DNA of 64,000 nt, taken from positions 48,266,899 through 48,330,898 of the forward strand of contig OZ024724.1 of NCBI GenBank assembly GCA_964016875.1. Reading direction: 5' to 3'. This DNA comes from Fallopia convolvulus. Its lineage: Eukaryota > Streptophyta > Magnoliopsida > Caryophyllales > Polygonaceae. Below the pieces are notes generated by a model that did no database searches, was not told the origin of the DNA, and saw nothing but the letters and a program-made list of their open reading frames with translations. Numbering within the stretch: the first letter of the stretch is position 1; the number at the start of each line of letters is the position of its first letter. Positions 11,473 through 21,810 of this stretch are shown here, piece after piece. A program made the translations under genes and the position numbers.

Positions 11473-12265
11473 TGCCTTTTTCTCAATGTAATACACTCAG
11501 GATTGGATTTCGATGAACTTGAGGAGAAAGGACCAATAGTCTACTCGTTTCGCTTACATGGTTTGTCACTCGTGAAAATTTAGGAACGAGTTGATCGTTG
11601 AAGCCAAATTTTGTATTTCGAAGCTATCATCTATAAAGGTGGAATAGTCGAACCTTTATCTAGCCACAAAGGAAAATTTCAGCTTGAACTCTAATCAATT
11701 TACAACTATATTTGTGACAAGCAGCATGAGATGGTTGCGTCCTCCGATTGGGTGGGGAAATTAAATACTGATGGGATGCTAGAGGAATAATAATAAAGTC
11801 GGTGGTAGGGGGGCATTGTCCGTTCGGACTCCGATGCTTTTATTCGAGCATATGCATTTAGATGTGGCTCGTTTAACCCACTTAGAGCATAAATTTGGGC
11901 CATTTATCATGAATTATGGGTTTCCCTCAACATCGAAATACCAAGATTCATTATTGAAATTGATTCTCTTGTCGCTTGCAATATGCTGAACTCCAAGAGC
12001 TACACAACTCACCCCGACTTCTACCTTGTTGACCGTTGTTTGCAATTGATCACAAATGACCGCCGGAAAGTTCAAGTTCAACATGTCCGTCGAGATGCAA
12101 ATACCGTTGCCCACAATTTTACACAACTCTCCTTTAAAATATCTGAGTCTTTTACTGAATTTACATCTATTCCGCCTTGTTTTTTTTTTATCTATTTTAG
12201 AGAATGATGTATCCCCTTTTGGGTGAAATAAAACTCAGGCTTATCTTGATTCTAGACAAAAAAAT
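11473..12265 (+). pseudogene. LINE RNase H tail, copy 1 (5'-truncated, broken)
   Basis: Around 11728-12190 the sequence reads as a decayed RVT_3-type RNase H: RWLRPPIG, LNTDG, a lost glycine-rich turn, FIRAYAFRCGS, IPRFIIEIDSLVACN, and a QHVRRDANTVAHNFTQLS end. It carries frame breaks near 11780 and 11890. It ends in an A-rich tail (GACAAAAAAATTC). A close relative lies directly downstream (12633-13435), with similar flanks, so the two arose by tandem duplication of a truncated LINE 3' end. Confidence 0.75.
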
Positions 12266-12289
12266 TCAGATGGTTCATATTCAAAATTT

Positions 12290-14220
12290 AACAATATATA
12301 TATATATATATATATCACCACATAAAAAGTACTACCTATTTATTAGAAATGTTTTTACTAAGTTAGAAATAAGTATGAAACTTTCATAAAACACTAAGAA
12401 TCCAACATTTTGATTACATTAAAATTGTTATATGTTATAAGTCGTTATACATTGTAATAAGACACTTGTAGTATAACGACATAATTTATTATACGTCATA
12501 ATTTCTATATATACTGACATAATTCTTTCTAAGTCATAAGTACGTCGTGATATGACATAAGTTGCAACGTCATAGCGCTGTTTCTTGATATGTGGAATGT
12601 GTTGGCTGGTAACATGCTTCTGATTGCGTTTTTTGGAATGCAACACACTCAAGATTGGATTTTACTAAACTTTAGGTAAAAAGAACAATAGTATTCTCAT
12701 TTCACTTAAATGGTCTGGCACCCGTGGAAATGTAGGAACGAGTTGATATTTAGAGCCAAATATTATATTTCGAAGTTGCCATCTATAGTAGTGGAACAAT
12801 CGAATCCTTATCTAGTCACAAAGGAAAAATTCAGCTTGAACTCCGATCAATCTACAACTAAATCTATGACAAGGAACTTGGGATGGATGCGTCCTCCGAT
12901 CGGTTGGGCAAAATTAAATACTGATGGGGTTGCTAGAGGTAATAATAGTGAAGTTGGTGGTGGAGGCATGGTACACTCGGACTTTGGTGATTTTATTCGA
13001 GCATGTGTATTCACATGTGGCTCGTGTAACCCTCTCAGAGAGGAAATTTGGGCCATTTATCATGGATTACGGGTTGCCCTCAACATCGAAATACCAAGAC
13101 TCATTATTGAAACTAATTCTCTTGTCGCATGCAATAGGCCGAACTTCAAGAGCGACACAACTCACCCCAACCGCTACCTTGTTTACCGTTGTTGGCAATT
13201 GATCACAAATGATTGTTGGGAAGTTCGAGTTCAATAGGTCTGTTAAGATGAGAATGTTGTTGCCCACAATTTTGCACAACTCTCCTTTCCAATATCTAAA
13301 TCGTTTACTGAATTTATATCTATTCCCCCTAGTTTTTTTATATCTATTTTAGAGAATGATGTATCCCCTCTGAGGGTGACTAATGCTTTTTGGATGAAAT
13401 AAACTCCAGGTTAGCTTGATTGCAGACAAAAAAAAATCATAATATTCATATTCAAAATTTAACAAATATATATATATATATATATTTCACTACACAAAAA
13501 TTACTACCTTTTTTTTATAAATTTCAACATTAAAAATATTTTTACTAAGTTGGAAATAAATACGAAACTCTCATGAAACGGTAAGAATCTAACATTTTAT
13601 TACATTAAAGTCGTTATAAGTTGTAATAAGAGACTTATAGTATAACGACGTAATTTATTATACGTCATAAGTTCTATAGATACTGATGCTATTCTTTTTA
13701 CATCATAAGTACGTCATAATATAACATAAGTTGTATCATCATAGAGCTTTTGTTTTTGTTCCTAAAAACACACGTTATAAGTTGTTACGTACGACATAAT
13801 TTATTGTACGTTATGGTGATTTATTTTGTCATGTCAAATATATATAGCTATTTATTGTGTAACAGTATTTATAAACTCTTTAATGGTATTGAAATTTTGG
13901 ATCAAACTAATAATCACATTTGGATCAAACTAATAACAACATAATTTATTATATGTTATAAGTTCTATATATACTTGCATAATTCTTTCTACGTCATAAG
14001 TACGACGTGATATGGCACAAGTTGTGACGTCATAGCACTTTTGTCTTTGTTCCTAAGAACACACATTATATGTCATTATGTATGTCATAAATTCATTATA
14101 CTTTATGGTGATTTTTTTATCTTGCACAAATACATTGTATATAGTTATTTATTCCATAAAAATGTTTATAAACTCTTTAATGGTTTTATAACTTTGGATC
14201 AAACCAATAATCACTTTTAA
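12290..14220. repeat. Repeated ACGTCATAAGT-rich tail sequence, three copies
   Basis: Text of the type CGTTATAAGTTGTAATAAG, ACGACATAATTTATTATACG and CGTCATAAGTACGTCGTGAT occurs after RNase H copy 1 (about 12420-12620), after copy 2 (about 13606-13790) and again at about 13924-14110. The last two copies, with their TTTATAAACTCTTTAATGG ends, form a tandem pair of about 290 bases. Many of the words are themselves palindromic (ACGTCATAAGT, TTATGACGT). No genes are present. Confidence 0.65.
12633..13435 (+). pseudogene. LINE RNase H tail, copy 2 (5'-truncated, broken)
   Basis: A frame at 12710-13237 reads KCRNELIFRAK, then WMRPPIGWAKLNTDGVARG, EVGGGGMVHSDFG, REEIWAIYHGL and PRLIIETNSLVACN. This is the order of a plant LINE C-terminal RNase H (RVT_3), with the catalytic D, E and D positions recognisable. 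A TAG interrupts the end, and the frame then continues DENVVAHNFAQLSF. The A-run at about 13427 (GACAAAAAAAAATC) is the likely LINE tail. No reverse transcriptase lies upstream, so it is a truncated remnant. Confidence 0.8.
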
Positions 14221-14223
14221 TAA

Positions 14224-15443
14224 TTCCTCCGTCTAAGTCTATTTGCCCTTTAAGCATTTTACACAAATACTAGAAGTATATGCTCGTGCAATTGGACAGG
14301 TTAATAATTCATTTTTACACATTATAACCATCAATGAAGTTTTTGAAGTTGTTTATCTTTTTTAAATATAAGTACCACATGCATTTACAATTGACATTCA
14401 AATAGTGTTGTGTTATTTTATTATTATGAATTTTACTTTGAATTTTATAAATAGAAGGATGATACCAAGTATGAAAGACAAAAAGAACATGATGTAATAT
14501 TCCAATAAAATAACATAGTAAATATATTTTGTGCATAAATAAATTTGTTGTTTATTTTATAAAAAATTTGTTTATGTAAAAAATCTTTTAAGATTATTAA
14601 CAAAGCGATATATTTTTTTCATAACTAAGGCCCGCATTGATTGCAAAAAAAAAAACTAACTTCACAAAGTGAATGCAATTAATAAGATTCTTTTCATTTA
14701 CTTCTAATATAAGTATAATATTAATTATGCAATAAAAATTTTAAAATTTTAATCATAATATGGCATTGAATGACAAAAAATACAAATTTACTATGTAGAA
14801 AATAGATAGATTAAGTAGAAATGTCAATCGGGTCGGGTCGGGCGGGTTCGGTAATTTCAGGTTTGGGCTAAATCGGGTTCGGTTTCATTATGGGTCACGA
14901 GTCAATCGGGTTGGGTTGTAGCGGGTTTTGGTCGGTTCGGGTTGACCAGCGGGTGTAAAATATCCATTTTTTATTTTTAATTAAATAATAATATTTAATT
15001 ATAATATATTATTTTCATTTATTTTTATAATATAATATATTATAATTTTCAAAATAAATTTTAAAAATTCTATAAATATACTAAATCGGTCAACCCAACG
15101 GGTTTTGGGTTTTAACCCAACGGGTTTCGGGTTCAATCGGGTTTGGTTGATTTCGGGTTTCGGGTTCAAATTTTCGGATCTTGACCCTAAACTTATCGGG
15201 CGGCTCGGGTCGGTTTAGCGGGTTCGGTCATCTTTTGACAGCTCTAAGATTAAGACAATCACTATTCTTAATAAAATACCCCTATTAAATTATCAATACA
15301 TACAATTAATTCTCCTCTCTTTTTATTCCAACTTAATTAGTTGAGGGTAAAAACTGGAAATTATTGGACAAAATAGCTAGAAGACCAAATAGAATTAGAC
15401 AATTAATTGAGTCTAAAAGGCTAAAAAGGCTTAGATGGAGGGA
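14224..15443. mobile_element. CTCCGTCTAAG-type MITE broken by nested insertions
   Basis: The left end (CCTCCGTCTAAGTCTATTTG) is at 14224 and the right end (GGCTTAGATGGAGGGA) at about 15443. In the two sister copies (1-222 and 17257-17496) the words ACACAAATA and TTAAGACAA adjoin. Here they are about 980 bases apart. An unassigned 540-base insert (about 14270-14810) came first, followed by a hAT-type MITE (14816-15246). Confidence 0.7.
14816..15246. mobile_element. hAT-type MITE, 431 bp
   Basis: The termini are TAGAAATGTCAA and TTGACAGCTCTA (inverse complement TAGAGCTGTCAA), flanked by the perfect 8-bp duplication AGATTAAG (14808-14815 and 15247-15254). An 8-bp target site and a TAG..TGTCAA terminus are typical of plant hAT non-autonomous elements. 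The subterminal parts are rich in TCGGGT/GGGTTCGG words in both orientations. Confidence 0.9.
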
Positions 15444-15958
15444 ATAGAAGACATACTTACTTATTACCAGATAAGTGATATATTTGCTCTCGGAAAAAGC
15501 ACAAATGATATATCATGTGGTATTGAATGTAGTAATTACATAAATTAATGCATTTTGACTGGTTGTGAAACTGGTAACCCCCAAAGTAATAAGCATTTAA
15601 TGGACATAGTTAATTAATGCATCATTATTATCATCTATTCTTATCCGATTGACTCAAAATTCTTCTTTTACACGCAATGTAATAGTGATTCACAACTTTC
15701 ATACTAACTGAATTTTGAGAACTGACAAATCTAATTGCGTATATTTTAGCCTAAAAAAATATCTATCCCTTACACCCTAATTCAACAACCTAACGTTATG
15801 ATTATTGACTCTAAATAGGTAGACAATTTGTTTAGTTTATATATTGATTAAGTGCTAAAATGGGTTAAGTAGCTGATTTTCTTTCATGGTATTTTGTAAT
15901 TATTAGAATATTGAGTAACCTCTCACACTCAAAATTATCATGTCTCCGCCGCTTCAAC

Positions 15959-15969
15959 AGCTTTATATA
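15959..15969 (+). promoter_or_regulatory. Probable TATA box of MCU
   Basis: The word CTTTATATACC lies about 100 bases before the ATG at 16065. It is preserved in the duplicated promoter at 18003-18013. Confidence 0.5.
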
Positions 15970-16064
15970 CCTGCCCTCACTCTCCTTTTCATCACACACT
16001 CCTTCAAACATCACTCGATCGGTCCGAATTTCGGAGTCTCTTTCTCTCCACTCACTCCAAATCA

Positions 16065-19000
16065 ATGGCAATCCAAAGGGACCTTGCCAAGCGCCTCCTC
16101 CACCTCTCCGCCGCCGTGAAGCCTGCTCTGTGCTCCAACACCGCCGGATCGGTCTCTCGGCGCGGTTACCTGTCAGCGCCGGACGCTGCTAGCCGCGGAT
16201 TCTTCCAGCGATTTCTCCAACGAAGGGCGATCAACCAGGAGACCTTTGCTCCGTTGAGGATCCCGCAATTTATGGCCATGCCACTGGGGGAGGATCTTCG
16301 GGAGAGGTTGAGGGATACGAGAGTTTCGGCTCTAGGAGGCGGCGGAATGACGGCTGAGAATGTGAAGAGGATCGTGTGGGTGGCGCTGGTGGAGATGGTG
16401 AAGGAGAGGCTAAGGTCGGCCAAGGAGACCACGTTGGCCTACTCTGAGTACCTCCGCATCTGCGTGGACGCCTGCAAGAATGAAGCTCGCGGTCTGGAGA
16501 TGGCCAAGTTGCTCGATGAGTCCGCCAACGTCGTCGTTTTGGGCAATGTTGTGTTTCTCCATCCTCAACAGGTTCAAAGATTCTCTATTTTAGTTGCTCC
16601 GTATTTAATTTGATTAATTACTAACCTTCTATTATGACGAAGCGTTTTATTTTACCCTTATTTCTTTCCATATAGTTCAACTTAATTATATACATATAGA
16701 ATGTAATCCGGTAAGGTAATTACTCCATATAAAAATATACTATACAAGTATATATAATTTTTCAAATAATAATAAAAAATGAGGTAAAATGGATAAATTG
16801 GAGGTGAGCTCACGTGCCTATTACAGTCTGTGGCAACCATGATTCAGTAACCGCCGTTGGGTAAAATCGATGGTGCATGCTGAGCTCACACTACAATCTG
16901 TAGATCACAACCGCTTTAAACGGGTAAATTTCAAGAATAAAGTTGGACCGTCTGATCTCCAAGATTTTTGTATTTCGTGTCAACAGTTTGACAGTCCACG
17001 CTCCACTTGTTTGTTGTGCTCCCTTGTTACGACTCAAGCATGAATCCTCCTCCATAAAGGCACAAGGCCCTTCCTTCCTCGATTACAAACTCCCTGCAAA
17101 ACGACAACTCTTTGCTGCCTCTCTTCCCTCTACTCTTCCCCATTTATTCTCCAAAAACAAAACACAATGATATTATCGTGTAACATTCTATAAAAATGTA
17201 TATAAACTCTTTGATGGTATTAAAACTTTGGATCAAACCAATAATCACTTTTAATACTCCCTCCATCTAAGTCTATTTATCCTTAAGCATTTTACACAAA
17301 TATTAAGACAAGCACTCTTTTTAATAAAATACCCCTATTTAATAATCAATGCATTTTATTAATTCTCATCTTTTTTTATTCCAACTTAATTAGTTGAGGG
17401 TAAAACTTGAAACTATTGGACAAAATAGCTAAAAGGCCAAATAAAATTAAATAATTAATTGAGTCTAAAAGGCCAAATAGACTTAGACGGATGGAGTAGA
17501 AGATATACTTGTTTATTACCGGGTAAGTGATATATGGAAAAAGCACCACTGATATATCATGTGACATTGAATGTAGTAATTACATAAATTAATGCATTCT
17601 GACTGGTTGTGAAACTGGTAACCACCAAAGTAATAAGCAATTAATGGACGTAGCTAATTAATGCATCATTATTATCATCTATTCTTATCCGATTGACTCA
17701 GACTTCTTCTTTTACACACAATGTAATAGTGATTCACAACTTTCATACTAACTGAATTTTGAGAACTGACAAATCTAATTGCGTATATTTCAGCCTCAAA
17801 AAAATCTATCCCTAACACCCTAATTCAACAACCTAACATTAGGATTATTGACTCTAAATAGGTAGACAATTGTTCAGTTTATCTATTTGATTAAGTGCTA
17901 AAAAGTGTTAAGTAGCTAATTTCCTTTCCTAGTATTTTGTAATTATCGGAATATTGCGTCACCTCTCCCACTCAAAATTATCGTGTCTCCGCCGCTTCGG
18001 CAACTTTATATACCCGCCTCCACTCTCCCTTTCCTGACACACTCATTCAAACGTCACTCGATCGGTCCAAATTTCGGAGTCTCTTTCTCTCCACTCACTC
18101 CAAAATCATTGGAAATCCAAAGGGACCTTTCCAAGTGTCTCCTCCACCTCTCTTTCGTCGTGAGTCCGCCAACGTCATCGTTTTGGGCAACGTTGTGTTT
18201 CTCCATCCTCAACAGGTTCAAAGATTCACTATTTTAATTGCTCCGTATTTAATTTGATTAATTACTAACCTTCTATTATGATGAAGCATTTTATTTTAGC
18301 ATTATTTCTTTCCATATAGTTCAACTTAATTATATACATCTAAAATGTAACCAAGAATTTTATTACTCCGTATAAAAATATACTATATAAGTAGTATATA
18401 ATTTTTGAAATAATAATAGAAAATGAGGTAAAATGGATAAATTGGAGGTGAGCTCACACGCCTACTACAGTTTGTGGCAACCACGAGTCTGTAATTGCTG
18501 TTGGGTAAAATCGATGGTGTATGTTGAGCTCACACTACAATTTGTAGATCATAACCACTTTAAATGGGTAAATTTCAAGAATAAAGCAAGACCGTCCGAT
18601 CTCTAGGATTTTTGTATTTTTTGTTAGCAGTTTGACAGTCCACGCTCCACTTGTTTGTTGTGCTCCCTTGTTACGACTCAAGCATGAAGCCTCCTCTACA
18701 AAGGCACAAAGCCCTTCCTTCATCGAGTTACAAACTCCATGCAAAACAACAACTCTTTGTTGCCTCTCTTCCCTCTACTCTTTCCCATTTTTTCTCCAAA
18801 AACAAAACATAATGATATTATCCTGTAACATTTTACCAATAAAAAAATAAAAATAAAATTAGTAACTGATTCTTACAATATATATACTTGCGTATGGAAT
18901 TTATTGCAGCTGGCGAAATCGGTTGAGACGGTGCTCTGGCAATCGGTGGGCCTACCGAACGACCCAAGAAAGAAAGAGTTGGATGAAATGGAGAGGCAAA

Positions 19001-19374
19001 AGGCCCAAATTGACGAAGAGGCCCAATCGCTTGTGAAAAGAGAGTTGTATTTTGGGCTTGTCCTGATGGTGGCCCAAACTGTGGGCTTTATGAGGCTGAC
19101 GTTCTGGGAGTTGAGTTGGGACGTGATGGAGCCCATTTGTTACTTTGTGGCGTCGACGCACTGCGCTCTGGGCTACGGCTTCTTCATCCGCACCTCCACC
19201 GAGCCATCGTACGAGGGATACTTCAAGCGCCGCTTCAGAGCCAAGCAAGCCAAGCTCATGAAAGAGCGTAACTTCGATGTGGGCAAGTATGAGAGTCTTC
19301 GCAAGACATTTAACCCGCCAACGCTTGGGTCATTCCAGGGTGTTGAGAAGGGAGTTGGAGACCTTGGTAATTAG
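16065..19374 (+). CDS. MCU: Calcium uniporter protein, mitochondrial (MCU family), 2 exons
   Basis: This gene encodes the pore subunit that carries calcium through the inner mitochondrial membrane. Exon 1 is 16065-16571 (169 codons) and ends at CAACAG before GTTCAAAG. Exon 2 is 18910-19374 and starts after TTATTGCAG. The joined protein is 323 residues, normal for plant MCUs (about 300-350). The N-terminus MAIQRDLAKRLLHLS with many Arg/Ser and no acids suits a mitochondrial presequence. Exon 2 holds a coiled-coil-like KKELDEMERQKAQIDEEAQ stretch, a first membrane segment at about 216-233, the selectivity motif WDVMEP (239-244, with E243) and a second membrane segment at about 245-262. Downstream FFIRTSTEPSYEGYF also fits the family. 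The start is the first ATG after a TATA-like box. The 2.3-kb intron contains a duplicated promoter and a broken exon 1. Confidence 0.93.
17257..17496. mobile_element. Small CTCCCTCC-type MITE within the MCU intron
   Basis: The left end is CTCCCTCCATCTAAGTCTAT and the right end inversely matches (ACTTAGACGGATGGAG), flanked by TA. It is one of three related copies in the window (also 14224-15443, and truncated at 1-222). All three were carried along by the locus duplications. Confidence 0.75.
17580..18909 (+). pseudogene. Duplicated MCU promoter, broken exon 1 and intron start inside the MCU intron
   Basis: 17580-18105 repeats the promoter at 15540-16060, including the TATA word (18003-18013). 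At 18107 the start region matches MCU exon 1, but ATG has become TTG (TCATTGGAAATCC versus TCAATGGCAATCC). After about 40 bases about 370 bases of exon 1 are missing, from CACCTCTC to GAGTCCGCCAAC. The end of exon 1 and its splice donor (CAACAG before GTTCAAAG, at about 18213) survive, followed by a second copy of the intron. The fragment cannot make the full MCU N-terminus. If transcribed or spliced in, it would give an aberrant product. Confidence 0.88.
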
Positions 19375-21810
19375 AAGAAGAGTATTGTAGATATCCAAAA
19401 AAAAAATAAAAAAAAATAATGTAAGGCATGGAAAAAGGGGTGAGGGGTGAATGAATCACCCCTTTCGTTCTAAAAAAAAGGGTGATGGGTGGGAATTGTC
19501 GGACGTTATTAGAGGGTTTTATGCGTTTCCATGCAAGTTTGTTTTTGTTCAGTTTAATAGAATGAAAATAAGAAGTGATGGTATTCTCTCACTCCATGCA
19601 TATGAGCACATGACCATTACTACAAATTGCTTTAATTGTTGATTCCTTAAAGTTTTTGGCATAAAATGCAAGTAGATATAAGGCATTAATTTGGTATGAT
19701 TAGCCTTTTTAAGTCTAATAAGAAAGGTCAATTGTAATGACATAGAATATGGATTATACTATAGTAAGGGTATGTTCGGTATTATGATATGAATTAAAGC
19801 TGAAGTTGATATGAGTTGAAGCTAAAATTGAAACTTATTTAGGAGCTGAAGCTGATAAACTTTATAGCTGAATTTCAAAACTTATTTTGGTAGATTGTTT
19901 TATTTTAGACATTCGATCCAAAAAGTTAATTAAAATTAATTTTTTAAATAGTAATGGTAGAAATTACAAAAAGATATTATAATATATGGAAAATTTTTAC
20001 ATAGATAAGATTTTATAAACTCATATAAGATGTTGGGCTCTAAGCACTTAGTGCATGGTGTATATTGACCGCCTTAGAGCATGTTGAGAAGATAATTCCT
20101 TGAAATGAGAGCGTCCTTTTATTCCATACCTACTAGATTTAACTTGTATAGAAATTTTTATAGATTTTTCAATGGTTTTTTCCCGATTAGGGTATAGTTT
20201 CCATGAGGAGAATTATAATGACATAGAATAGGGAAAACTTTCTTTATAATCTAATAATATTTAAGGCTCATTTGGTATTTGTTGATGAAAGAAAAGGGTT
20301 AAGAGCATGAATCTAGTCCATTTTTAGTTTATGGTTCATTGATCAAAATTGTAAGCATTACCCCTTCTTCCCCAACCCATTTTTTGTGTAAATCTTGAGA
20401 TAATTCTCCCCACCCCTCTAATATGAGATAATCATATTATCTATTCTTCTCTAACCATTATCCCCTCCTCTCATTTTTCTTTCAAAAAATAGAGAATCAC
20501 TACCATTTTACATATAAATATGTTTATTTTCCTTTTCCTTTCCTATTATTATACCAAACGAGGGGGTAGCTAAAAAAAGGATAGTTGTAAAATGTCCCAT
20601 GTAAGGAAATCTATCTAAGACTAAGACAAGTTAAACCAAACTCATGATGTTAACTCTTCTCATATTCAACATGTTTATTATCAATCCTCACTGAAGAAGT
20701 TTTTTTTTTTTTGATTTGGTAAGATTTAGGGTAGCCCAAGTACTACTTGGACTAGCCTAGAGTATCCGTAAACGGATGAAAATGGTTACTAACTAGTTTT
20801 TAAAGAGAAAGGGGCAAACCGCCGCCCCAGGGGTTCGAACCGGAGAGCTCATGCACAAGTGTTGAGGCCTTAACCAGCCGCACTATGCGCCATGTGCAAT
20901 CCTCATTGAAGAAGTTATTGTATTATTTATTTTTATTTGTTAAATTTGATTAAACTGATGTAGACAAGGATACTTTTAAAAAATATGCATATCTTATTTA
21001 AAACGGTCTTTTTAACAGGGCATAGGATAAGAAACCTTCTTTTAGAAACTAAAACCCTAAAAGGATAGTCATAAACCCTTCAAAAAATAAAATAAAATTC
21101 CTAAATAAATAAAACTAGTAAAATATTTTGAAAACAAGGTTCTTATCTTATGCCCTTAGGTCATAGGATAGAAAATTACAAATTTAAAAACTATCATTTC
21201 AAAAATAATTTTTAAATTTCATATATGTAAGGATATTTCTAAGAAACTATATGTATCTTATCTAAAAAAAGTATCATATCCAAAAATAAAACTAATATAT
21301 TAATTATTTTGTTTAATATATAAATATAACTAATTAAAAATAATCCAATCAAATTTCAACCAATCAAATTAACTTAAAAATAGATGGATGATGTGGTTTA
21401 ATGTGTGACCATATTTTAACCTCCATCAGTAATGATGATTCCAACCATTAGAACAAGAATTAATAACTAAGCTTTATCATAGCCGGAACTAAAAATGAAA
21501 ATACTGGTAAGTTGGATTTACTTTGTAAATTAAATTTACCTTGATTTCCATATATTTAGTACTAAATTTATCTAGGTAGACTGAATTTATCTTAATTTCA
21601 CTTTTCTAATAATACCTTAATTTTATTTATTTTTTCTTTTTATTTTCTAGGGCTAGAGCGAACCACATATTGCCCCTAGTTTCGTCCCTTGTATTGCATA
21701 ACTTTTTTAGTACAAATTTAAATATATAAACTAAAACAATGTACTACAAATACGTAGGGCATACACTTAAGAGAATTTAAACACTAAACAAACTAGATCA
21801 AGGAACCGAA
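19375..21810. repeat. MCU 3' flank, duplicated at 1010-2770 in rearranged order
   Basis: 19566-20700 matches 1010-2150. Further on, 21030-21380 matches 2430-2770, while 21590-21810 matches 2200-2430, so two neighbouring blocks are in the opposite order in the two copies. No genes are seen. A SINE interrupts the segment at 20702-20897. Confidence 0.75.
20702..20897 (-). mobile_element. tRNA-derived SINE, about 196 bp
   Basis: Read on the minus strand, the element starts GCACATGGCGCATAGTG and carries an A-box-like TAGTGCGGCTGG. It has a perfect B box GGTTCGAACCC (20841-20831) and ends in ATCAAAAAAAAAAAA. A 19-bp duplication with one mismatch brackets it: AATCCTCACTGAAGAAGTT (20683-20701) and AATCCTCATTGAAGAAGTT (20898-20916). 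The duplicate locus at about 2130-2150 shows the unoccupied site (GCCTCATTGAAGAAGTTATT). It has no coding capacity; transcription would be by RNA polymerase III. Confidence 0.92.

Noticed and set aside
12294..12315. AT microsatellites here, at 991-1009 and at 13467-13485
   Set aside because: Ordinary dinucleotide runs without further interest.
18007..18237. Open frame IPASTLPFLTHSFKRHS through the duplicated exon 1
   Set aside because: It runs through promoter and leader sequence; the MCU start codon is lost and 370 bases of the exon are missing.
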